Assembly: GCA_016705955.1 (NCBI GenBank)
Contig: JADJKO010000002.1
Coordinates: 620,001 to 684,000 of the forward strand
Direction: 5' to 3'
Origin: Flavobacteriales bacterium
Lineage (GTDB): Bacteria; Bacteroidota; Bacteroidia; Flavobacteriales_F; PHOS-HE28
DNA length: 64,000 nt
The notes below the pieces were generated by a model that was not told the DNA's origin, ran no database searches, and saw only the letters and a program-made list of their open reading frames with translations. The position numbers were made by a program, and so were the translations under genes. Shown here in pieces: positions 34,651 through 41,981 of the stretch. How positions within the stretch are numbered: the stretch's first letter is position 1; each line of letters begins with the position of its first letter.

Positions 34651-36141
34651 TTACGGCACGAACTCGTAGCAGCCGAGGTCGGGCAGGGCGTCGGCGCGTT
34701 CCACGCCATCCAGGTCGTTGACCGCATCCGCGTCCGCGCCGGCCTGGCCGCGGTTCCGTGCGAAGGCGTTCTCCAAAAGGTGAAAATCACGTGCAGTGAT
34801 GTCCACGAACCCAGGCGTCTGGTTCCGGAAGGTGGTGCTCTGGTCGAAGTACGAACCGGAGGTGATCTGGTCGGTCCGCAGCATAATACGTGCGAAGCTC
34901 AGCGTCTGCGGGGTGGATAGTGTATTGAAGTCCAACAAGAACTCGTTGGTATTGGATCCTTGGATGATGCTGTTCTCAAAAGTGCTGTTCACGATGTCAC
35001 GCACTTGCAAGGTGTTCGTGATGTCCGGATAGGTGTTCGTCATGATGAACGCCGGATCATTGCGGATGCTGTAGTCCCAGTAGTTCGCGATGGTCATGTG
35101 GTTGAATTTGTATTCACCACCACCGGTCAGCGCCACGCTGTACTGCCCACAATCCCCAACCAGTAGGTTGGTGGCCTTGATGCGGTAGTTGCGGCTCAGG
35201 ATCCCCGCCGCGCTGCAATTCCTGATGCTCACATTCTTCATGCGCAGCCATGCTTGGCTCGTTTCCGCATTCGGTTGGCCCGGCCAATTCTCGCACTGGA
35301 TCCCCACCAAGGCATTCTTGATCTTCACGTTCGTCAGCACGTTGTCATTTCCGAGCGGACCATCGTTGATCCAGATGCGATCCCACTGTCCGGGAAGATC
35401 GGCGTAAAGCGCTTCAAGGCGGTCGCTTTGGAAGGTGATGGGATCCTGCACGGTACCGATCGCTTGGATCTTGCCCCAACGGTAGATCCACAATCCACCG
35501 CCACCGTGTACATACACGCGCACGCCGGGGTCCACCGTGAGTGTGCTGCAACTGTCCACCACGGCATAGCCATAGATGACGTACGGCTTGTCATTGGGCC
35601 AGTTCACCGTTTCACAGGTCGCGTTGCCCATGTCGTCCAAGCCTGCAATGATGCTGTATGCGGGAAGCCCATTCGGGAAATGGTCCGGGTAGAAGAAGTG
35701 CGCGTCCTGTCCCCACGCGATCAGCTTCACCTTCTGCTCATTGCCGTTGGTGTAGAAGACCACGTGGTCCTCGTGGATCAACGGCGCGTTCTGGTTGGTT
35801 TGATCCAAACTCGCCTCCACGAACACGTAGATGCTATCCCCGGCAAGGATCTCCACATCGTTGAAAGAGAGTCCCGACAGCCCATCCACGTTGATCCGGA
35901 ACGCCGATGGTGTTCCGCCTTCCAGCGCCACATCCACCCGCACTGCGCGGTCGTTCCGGTTGTACACCCGGAAGCTCTTCGTGACCGAGAAGGGCAATGT
36001 GGTGAAGATGGTATCGAATAGGACCTCGGTCTGGCTGAACGCAAGATCAGCGCTCGGGTCGTTGGTGAAGAGTTCGTCCTTGCGGCAACCAGCCAACAGA
36101 AGCAATATTGCGAGAAAGGGGAAGAGATATCGGGTGTTCAA
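34651..36141 (-). CDS. lipoprotein with right-handed beta-helix repeats
   Basis: About 496 residues. A lipoprotein signal with lipobox LAGC is followed by an Ig-like region (about residues 40-170) and a long beta-helix with repeated short turns (VSIRNCSAAGIL, ATNLLVGDCG and similar), ending in DLGCYEF, the usual end of such helices. No Met codon opens the signal; the best start is TTG at 36141 (or TTG 36150), inferred from the signal peptide. It is probably a surface or periplasmic carbohydrate-related protein; no enzyme motif was recognised. It ends the group with murQ upstream by about 50 nt. Confidence 0.75.
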   Translation of the reverse strand: MNTRYLFPFLAILLLLAGCRKDELFTNDPSADLAFSQTEVLFDTIFTTLPFSVTKSFRVYNRNDRAVRVDVALEGGTPSAFRINVDGLSGLSFNDVEILAGDSIYVFVEASLDQTNQNAPLIHEDHVVFYTNGNEQKVKLIAWGQDAHFFYPDHFPNGLPAYSIIAGLDDMGNATCETVNWPNDKPYVIYGYAVVDSCSTLTVDPGVRVYVHGGGGLWIYRWGKIQAIGTVQDPITFQSDRLEALYADLPGQWDRIWINDGPLGNDNVLTNVKIKNALVGIQCENWPGQPNAETSQAWLRMKNVSIRNCSAAGILSRNYRIKATNLLVGDCGQYSVALTGGGEYKFNHMTIANYWDYSIRNDPAFIMTNTYPDITNTLQVRDIVNSTFENSIIQGSNTNEFLLDFNTLSTPQTLSFARIMLRTDQITSGSYFDQSTTFRNQTPGFVDITARDFHLLENAFARNRGQAGADADAVNDLDGVERADALPDLGCYEFVP

Positions 36142-36190
36142 GGTGTGCAAAGTTGATCGGTCCGGTGCAAGTACGCGGTTCGGGGGTGGA

Positions 36191-37003
36191 TCATTGCCCT
36201 CCGGCTCCCGCTTCCACCGCCTTTCGCACACTTCCGTGGCGTTTCAGCAATTCATTGGCGGTCTCATAGTCAACACCGAGTCCATCCATCACCATGCGTG
36301 TGCCGCGGTCAATGAGCTTGTTGTTGCTCAGTTGCATGTCCACCATCCGGTTGCCTTTCACACGACCGAGCTTGATCATCACACTCGTGCTGATCATGTT
36401 CAAGACCAGCTTCTGGGCAGTGCCGCTCTTCATGCGTGTGCTGCCGGTCACGAACTCCGGCCCGACGACGACGACGATCGGGTGCTTCGCCACCAACGCC
36501 ACCGGACTTTCCGGATTACAGGTGATGCATCCCGTGAGGATCCCATTCTCATTGCATTGTTCCAAGGCACCCACCACGTATGGTGTGCTACCGCTCGCGG
36601 CGATGCCGATCACGGTGTCGTCCGTGCCGACCGCATGTTCCTGTAGATCCTTCCAACCTTGTTCGCGATCATCCTCTGCGAATTCAACCGCCTTGCGTAT
36701 CGCATTGTCGCCACCAGCGATCAACCCCACGACCAACCCGTGTGGTACACCGAAGGTGGGCGGGCACTCGCTCGCATCCACGATCCCCAAACGCCCGCTC
36801 GTTCCTGCGCCGAGGTAGAACAACCGACCACCACGCGGCATACGTTCGGTGATCGCATCCACCAGCGCTTCGATCGCGGGGATCACTTCCGCGATCGCAT
36901 CCGGCACATGTCGATCCTCCGCGTTGATGTTGCGGAGAAGTTCCCTCGTGCTCATCTGCTCGAGGTCGTTGAAATGCGAAGGCAGTTCGGTGATCCGTGC
37001 CAT
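36191..37003 (-). CDS. murQ: N-acetylmuramic acid 6-phosphate etherase
   Basis: 270 residues, a little shorter than the E. coli enzyme. SIS fold with LGAGTSGRLGIVDASECPPTFG (catalytic Glu79) and the signature GSTRMKSGTAQKLVLNMIST. The enzyme removes D-lactate from MurNAc-6-P in cell-wall recycling. No anmK or transporter is nearby; the gene stands alone between a terminator upstream and the beta-helix lipoprotein gene downstream. Confidence 0.95.
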   Translation of the reverse strand: MARITELPSHFNDLEQMSTRELLRNINAEDRHVPDAIAEVIPAIEALVDAITERMPRGGRLFYLGAGTSGRLGIVDASECPPTFGVPHGLVVGLIAGGDNAIRKAVEFAEDDREQGWKDLQEHAVGTDDTVIGIAASGSTPYVVGALEQCNENGILTGCITCNPESPVALVAKHPIVVVVGPEFVTGSTRMKSGTAQKLVLNMISTSVMIKLGRVKGNRMVDMQLSNNKLIDRGTRMVMDGLGVDYETANELLKRHGSVRKAVEAGAGGQ

Positions 37004-37014
37004 GGCTCAAAGAA

Positions 37015-37046
37015 AAGGGCCATCCGCCGTAAATCGGATGGCCCTT
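37015..37046 (-). terminator. terminator of T9SS gene copy A
   Basis: AAGGGCCATCCG pairs with CGGATGGCCCTT around an 8-nt loop, 20 nt beyond the stop of the T9SS gene. The same hairpin recurs at 38574 and 40135. Confidence 0.75.
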
Positions 37047-37065
37047 CTCAATTGAGCTTCGGCGA

Positions 37066-38439
37066 TCAATCCAGCATCACCTTCCGCACGAGTCGCCCAT
37101 CATTCAGGGTGAGTTCGAGGAAGTAGGTGCCGGGTGCCAGGCCGTTGCGCTCCACCGTGAAGCGCTGGGCGTTCACCTTGCTGGTGGCCACTTCGCGGCC
37201 GTTGATGTCCAGCACGCGGTAACCACGCACGACACCGACGGCAATGCTGACTGTTATCGCATGTGTAGCAGGATTTGGCGCAAGGGTGACCGTAGCGTTA
37301 TTACCATCCGATCCGAAGAAACCGGTGTCATCGCAGTTGCCAAGCAGATCACTTACCGCAGCTCGAGCTGCGAACCCCGCAACCATACCATCCACATTGG
37401 GCCCGCAACCCACGTATAGGCTGTCGCCCATGAAGGCCATCCCTCTCACATAATCACTGGCCGTCGCCATGAAATTTCCTCTCACCGAGCACCATCGCGA
37501 TCCATCCCATGCTGCAATGCCACGGCTCTCCAATGCACCGGCATAGTTGAAACCGCCACCGCAATAGAGCAAGCCATCTCGTATATCAAGGGAAGTAACC
37601 CCGGTCAGTGTGCTGAGATCCCCAGCGTTCCATAGTAGGCCGCCGCCTACATCGGAATAATCAGAGCCGTTCCATCTAATAATACCGTGGCCTACGTTCC
37701 CCTCTGATTGGCTGATCTGTCCTCCGATGTATAGATCCCCATCATACTCGATCATTGACGCTGCTTGGGAAGCGAATCCTGTCAATGCATCGCCAAGCAG
37801 GTTCCAGACTCCGTTCTCCAATCGATAGATGCCGCGGTGCCCGTCCACTGAATAACAAGGTCCGGTTATGATCAGATCTCCTTGGAATTTGATAATATCA
37901 AGGACTAACGCAACACCGGGCATGGTACCTACCGGCATCCATTGACCACCCACGCGTTTGGCCACCCCACTGGCCGCTTGACCATCGACCTGAGTAAAAC
38001 TACCCACCGCCCACAGCGTGTCGTCGATCACCCGCAGCCCTGTGATCCCATTGTTGAAAGCGCCAAAGCTGATCAATTGGTCATCCACATACCCGCGTAT
38101 CATATCATCCGGCTCTCCCATGGCATTGAACCCCCCACCCATAACGAGCGTGTCGTGGAAGATCACCAGCGACCTCATGGTTCCCGGCACCGAGGTGATG
38201 GAATCCCAACCACCATTCTGCCACGCATACACTTCACTGTGTAATAGCCCACAATCAGGACCCGAGGATCGAACGCCATAGTAATAGCACCGGTCGGGCA
38301 TCGATCCGGCGACCAATCGCTGGTAGAGTTGACAACCCGGAAGGTGCATGGGCGCCCAGATCGACTGGCACCAACTGGCCTGCGAAAGGCAGCCGAGTGA
38401 GAACCAGGCCACCCAGTGTAATCGCGCGGGCTTGTTCAT
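37066..38439 (-). CDS. secreted Kelch/beta-propeller-like protein with T9SS sorting domain, copy A
   Basis: 457 residues. Signal peptide to about residue 25. Six or so repeats of about 45 residues, each with a pattern like FHDTLVMGGGFNA or YDGDLYIGGQISQ, suggest a beta-propeller built from Kelch- or delta-60-like blades. The C-terminal about 80 residues (ending GRLVRKVMLD) are a type A T9SS sorting domain, so it should be on the cell surface. Copy B at 38626 is nearly identical; this copy differs chiefly in the linker before the sorting domain and in the middle. Function not recognised. Confidence 0.8.
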   Translation of the reverse strand: MNKPARLHWVAWFSLGCLSQASWCQSIWAPMHLPGCQLYQRLVAGSMPDRCYYYGVRSSGPDCGLLHSEVYAWQNGGWDSITSVPGTMRSLVIFHDTLVMGGGFNAMGEPDDMIRGYVDDQLISFGAFNNGITGLRVIDDTLWAVGSFTQVDGQAASGVAKRVGGQWMPVGTMPGVALVLDIIKFQGDLIITGPCYSVDGHRGIYRLENGVWNLLGDALTGFASQAASMIEYDGDLYIGGQISQSEGNVGHGIIRWNGSDYSDVGGGLLWNAGDLSTLTGVTSLDIRDGLLYCGGGFNYAGALESRGIAAWDGSRWCSVRGNFMATASDYVRGMAFMGDSLYVGCGPNVDGMVAGFAARAAVSDLLGNCDDTGFFGSDGNNATVTLAPNPATHAITVSIAVGVVRGYRVLDINGREVATSKVNAQRFTVERNGLAPGTYFLELTLNDGRLVRKVMLD

Positions 38440-38573
38440 AGGTTCGCTTTGGAATCGTGCGGAGGCTTGTTCAGTGATCCGGGACATGGAGAATTCGTTG
38501 GTCGTTGTTGGTTGCTCGTTGTTCGGCTGGGCTCAGGATGGTCCCACCGGCAACAAAGATCCAACCCTCAAAG

Positions 38574-38608
38574 AAAAGGGCCATCCGCCGTAAAGCGGAT
38601 GGCTCTTT
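38574..38608 (-). terminator. terminator of T9SS gene copy B
   Basis: AAGGGCCATCCGC pairs with GCGGATGGCTCTT with one G-T pair; 18 nt beyond the stop of copy B. It is a diverged copy of the hairpin at 37015. Confidence 0.7.
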
Positions 38609-38625
38609 CCAATTGAGCTTCGTGA

Positions 38626-39999
38626 TCAATCCAGCATCACCTTCCGCACGAGTCGCCCATCATTCAGGGTGAGTTCCAGGAAGTAGGTGCCGGGTGCCAG
38701 GCCGTTGCGCTCCACCGTGAAGCGCTGGGCGTTCACCTTGCTGGTGGCCACTTCGCGGCCGTTGATGTCAAGCACACGATAGCGGATCACGATGGCGTTG
38801 GCGATGGTGATGGTCACCGCATCCGTAGCAGGATTAGGGGAAAGGGTAACCAACGTTTGATCACCAGCCGATCCGGTCACGCCGGTGTCATCGCAGTTGC
38901 CAAGCAGATCACTTACCGCAGCTCGAGCTGCGAACCCCGCAACCATACCATCCACATTGGGCCCACAACCCACGTATAGGCTGTCGCCCATGAAGGCCAT
39001 CCCTCTCACATAATCACTGGCCGTCGCCATGAAATTTCCTCTCACCGAGCACCATCGCGATCCATCCCAAGCTGCAATGCCACGGCTCTCCAATGCACCG
39101 GCATAGTTGAAACCACCGCCACAATAGAGCAAGCCATCTCGTATATCAAGGGTAGTAACCCCGGTCAGTGTGCTGAGATCCCCGGCGCTCCACAGCAGGC
39201 CGCCGCCTAGGCTGTGATAGTCCATACCATCCCAACGGATGATGCCGTGACCGACATTACCTTCCGCCTGGCTGATCGACCCACCTATGTAAAGCACACC
39301 ATCGTACTCGATCATGGCCACGGCTTGCGAAGCGAATCCAGTCAATGCGTCGCCAAGCAGATTCCAGGCACCGTTCTCCAATCGATAGATGCCGCGGCGC
39401 CCGTTCACTGAATAACAAGCTCCGGTAATGATCAGATCACCTTGGTATTTGATGATGTTGCCGACATGCACCTCACCGGGCATGGTACCTACCGGCATCC
39501 ATTGACCACCCACGCGTTTGGCCACCCCACTGGCCGCTTGACCATCGACCTGAGTAAAACTACCCACCGCCCACAGCGTGTCGTCGATCACCCGCAGCCC
39601 TGTGATCCCATTGTTGAAAGCGCCAAAGCTGATCAATTGGTCATCCACATACCCGCGTATCATATCATCCGGCTCTCCCATGGCATTGAACCCCCCACCC
39701 ATGACGAGTGTGTCGTGGAAGATCACCAGCGACCGCATGGTTCCCGGCACCGAGGTGATGGAATCCCAACCACCATTCTGCCACGCATACACTTCACTGT
39801 GTAATAGACCACAGCTAGGCCCCGAAGATCGAACGCCATAGTAATAGCACCGATCGGGCTCCGTTCCGACGATCAACCGCTGGTAGAGCTGACAACCCGG
39901 AAGGTGCATGGGCGCCCAGATCGACTGGCACCAACTGGCCTGCGAAAGGCAGCCGAGTGAGAACCAGGCCACCCAGTGTAATGCGCGGGGCTTGATCAT
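38626..39999 (-). CDS. secreted Kelch/beta-propeller-like protein with T9SS sorting domain, copy B
   Basis: 457 residues, paralogue of copy A with the same layout: signal peptide, propeller-like repeats (YDGVLYIGGSISQ and others), T9SS type A end. An upstream stop keeps the frame from extending, so the ATG at 39999 is firm. The stretch from about residue 40 to 150 is almost unchanged between copies, while the region before the sorting domain differs (SAGDQTLVTLSPNPAT here). This mosaic suggests gene conversion after duplication. Confidence 0.8.
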   Translation of the reverse strand: MIKPRALHWVAWFSLGCLSQASWCQSIWAPMHLPGCQLYQRLIVGTEPDRCYYYGVRSSGPSCGLLHSEVYAWQNGGWDSITSVPGTMRSLVIFHDTLVMGGGFNAMGEPDDMIRGYVDDQLISFGAFNNGITGLRVIDDTLWAVGSFTQVDGQAASGVAKRVGGQWMPVGTMPGEVHVGNIIKYQGDLIITGACYSVNGRRGIYRLENGAWNLLGDALTGFASQAVAMIEYDGVLYIGGSISQAEGNVGHGIIRWDGMDYHSLGGGLLWSAGDLSTLTGVTTLDIRDGLLYCGGGFNYAGALESRGIAAWDGSRWCSVRGNFMATASDYVRGMAFMGDSLYVGCGPNVDGMVAGFAARAAVSDLLGNCDDTGVTGSAGDQTLVTLSPNPATDAVTITIANAIVIRYRVLDINGREVATSKVNAQRFTVERNGLAPGTYFLELTLNDGRLVRKVMLD

Positions 40000-40134
40000 A
40001 GGTTCGCTTGGAATCGTGCGGAGGCTTGTTCAGTGATCCGGGACATGGAGAATTCGTTGGTCGTTGTTGGTTGCTCGTTGTTCGGCTGGGCTCAGGATGG
40101 TCCCACCGGCAACAAAGATCCAACCCTCAAAGAA

Positions 40135-40166
40135 AAGGGCCATCCGCCGTACGGCGGATGGCCCTT
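40135..40166 (-). terminator. terminator of the alpha/beta-hydrolase-like gene
   Basis: AAGGGCCATCCGCC pairs perfectly with GGCGGATGGCCCTT around a 4-nt loop, 20 nt beyond the gene stop. Confidence 0.8.
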
Positions 40167-40185
40167 CTGCTTGGAAGTATTCGGA

Positions 40186-41865
40186 TCAATCCAGCATCAC
40201 CTTCCGCACGAGTCGCCCATCATTCAGGGTGAGTTCGAGGAAGTAGGTGCCGGGTGCCAGGCCGTTGCGTGCTACGGTGAAGCGCGCAGCGTTCACCGAG
40301 TTGGTGGCCACCTCACGACCGTTGATGTCGAGCACGCGATAACGACGCACGATGGTGTTGCCGCTGTTCACCGTGAAGTTGTCGGTGGCAGGGTTCGGCC
40401 ACACCTCCACAGCAGAGGAGGAAGCTTCCTCGTCGATGCCCACAAGCGAGCATGGGCCGAGTTGCAGCGCGCACACGATCCGTGGGTTGAGGTATGCCAT
40501 GACCGTATCGATGTACGTACGGGCTTTCGTCGGACTCATATCGGGGTTGCTCGCCAAGCTGGCGATGTTCGCTGTGATAGGCGGAGGACCAGCGCTCACG
40601 ACGGTTTGTGCGAGCGCGGAATTCTGATCCCAGAACTGCCAAGGGCTCGCTTCTTCCTGAGCGGGTGCGGGCCAAAGCGGACGTACCATCGGGAAAAGAC
40701 CTTCCACATTGGTGTTGATGGTCACCGCATTGGTGCCGTGCGTCTGCGTAGTCCCATATAGTGCGCGAGCACGCGCAGTGACAGGATCGCTGCTCGGCAG
40801 GTTCACGAAACTGTTGTTGTTGCCGAATTGGTTCACCAAGCGCATGAAGTAGTTGCTGCCTTGCACATTCACCACAGGTCCGCCGGTCGTGGGCACGATC
40901 ACGATGCCATCCGTAAAGGGTGCGAAGGGATCGAACACCGTGTGGAAGGCCACCATGGGAGCATCACCAGCGGCAAGCCAGGTCGAATCGGCCAGTGAGC
41001 CGCCCATGTTCACACAGAACTGGGCGGTCGCATTCTGCCCGTTGGGACGGTATAAGGTAAGCGCACCGTTGTAGCCGTATATGTTGCCCACTTGCGCGGT
41101 GTCGACAACGCTAACGGTCGGATCGAAGGGGTCGAGACGGAACTTCTCGATGAAAAGCTCAGCAGGGTTATCCAAGGTAGCATTCGCAAGTGCTATGTAT
41201 CCACCGGTCCCCTCACCTAGAACGATGATCTTGTTGGGATCGATCGCATAGGTATTCGCGCCTGCGGCATCGGCTTTCAGAACGCGGGTACACTCCCGTA
41301 CATCCTGCAACGCACGGTAAACGGCGTTCAAAAGACTTGCACGGCGCGCGATCTCGGTGGTGGCGAGTGGGTTCCAACCCAAACGATAGCTCATGCTCAC
41401 CGCCACGTAACCGCGACGCGCCATGCGCTTACAGATCTCCACCGCCGTGCTGTCCTTGCGCGCGCCGTTCGGACTGCCATTGATGGGTGGGGGCAGCGCA
41501 TTGCCGGTGTGCAGGTAGATCACCAACGGACGTGCGGTCAGCACATCCACGCCCTGGCTCGGCTCATAGACATCCATGCGGATATTGGTCACTTTCACCG
41601 CAGTGCTTCCATCGGCCGGATCGAAATACGGAGCGGGGATGGGCTGCATGGTGCTCACGAGCGTCTGCAAAGTGCCTATGTCGGTCGGGACAAGAGGGGA
41701 AGCGAAGTTGCTGGTGAGGAAATCGATGTTGGTACCGTACGTCACGTCAGGCGTGATCGTCAGGTTGGCATCGCTGAACACCTCGGTGAGATAGCGCTGC
41801 GCGCTCGCCGCAGTGCCCAAGCCAATGGCCAGTGCTGCTAGGGTTAAGGGTATGGTTCGTTTCAT
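40186..41865 (-). CDS. alpha/beta-hydrolase-like secreted protein with T9SS sorting domain
   Basis: 559 residues. Signal peptide to about residue 23, then a carboxylesterase-like alpha/beta-hydrolase region: PLVIYLHTGN is the oxyanion-hole strand and GYVAVSMSYRLGWN follows. The nucleophile elbow, normally GxSxG, reads GEGTGG, so the Ser is replaced by Gly and catalysis is doubtful. The C-terminal about 80 residues form a T9SS sorting domain whose last part is shared with copies A and B. The ATG at 41865 begins the signal. Probably a surface protein; substrate or binding role unknown. Confidence 0.75.
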   Translation of the reverse strand: MKRTIPLTLAALAIGLGTAASAQRYLTEVFSDANLTITPDVTYGTNIDFLTSNFASPLVPTDIGTLQTLVSTMQPIPAPYFDPADGSTAVKVTNIRMDVYEPSQGVDVLTARPLVIYLHTGNALPPPINGSPNGARKDSTAVEICKRMARRGYVAVSMSYRLGWNPLATTEIARRASLLNAVYRALQDVRECTRVLKADAAGANTYAIDPNKIIVLGEGTGGYIALANATLDNPAELFIEKFRLDPFDPTVSVVDTAQVGNIYGYNGALTLYRPNGQNATAQFCVNMGGSLADSTWLAAGDAPMVAFHTVFDPFAPFTDGIVIVPTTGGPVVNVQGSNYFMRLVNQFGNNNSFVNLPSSDPVTARARALYGTTQTHGTNAVTINTNVEGLFPMVRPLWPAPAQEEASPWQFWDQNSALAQTVVSAGPPPITANIASLASNPDMSPTKARTYIDTVMAYLNPRIVCALQLGPCSLVGIDEEASSSAVEVWPNPATDNFTVNSGNTIVRRYRVLDINGREVATNSVNAARFTVARNGLAPGTYFLELTLNDGRLVRKVMLD

Positions 41866-41981
41866 TTGATCCGTTGGTTTATGGCAGGCTAAGGTAGGTG
41901 GCGGAACAATGCATTCGAACACTGCCGGACCTCCCGAACAGGTGATACGCTGAACTAGGCGAGGACCCCGGCGTTGAGGCC

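Larger units (their letters stand above)
37006..40125. repeat. tandem duplication of a about 1560-bp unit (two T9SS genes), with a third partial copy
   Basis: Units begin at 37006, 38567 and 40126, each opening with CTCAAAGAAAAGGGCC, the terminator. Units 1 and 2 carry complete paralogous genes; unit 3 continues only through the shared terminator and T9SS C-terminal coding region into a different gene. Identity is patchy: near-perfect over 38871-39177 against 37310-37616 and over most of the 5' half of the genes, lower in between. Confidence 0.9.
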
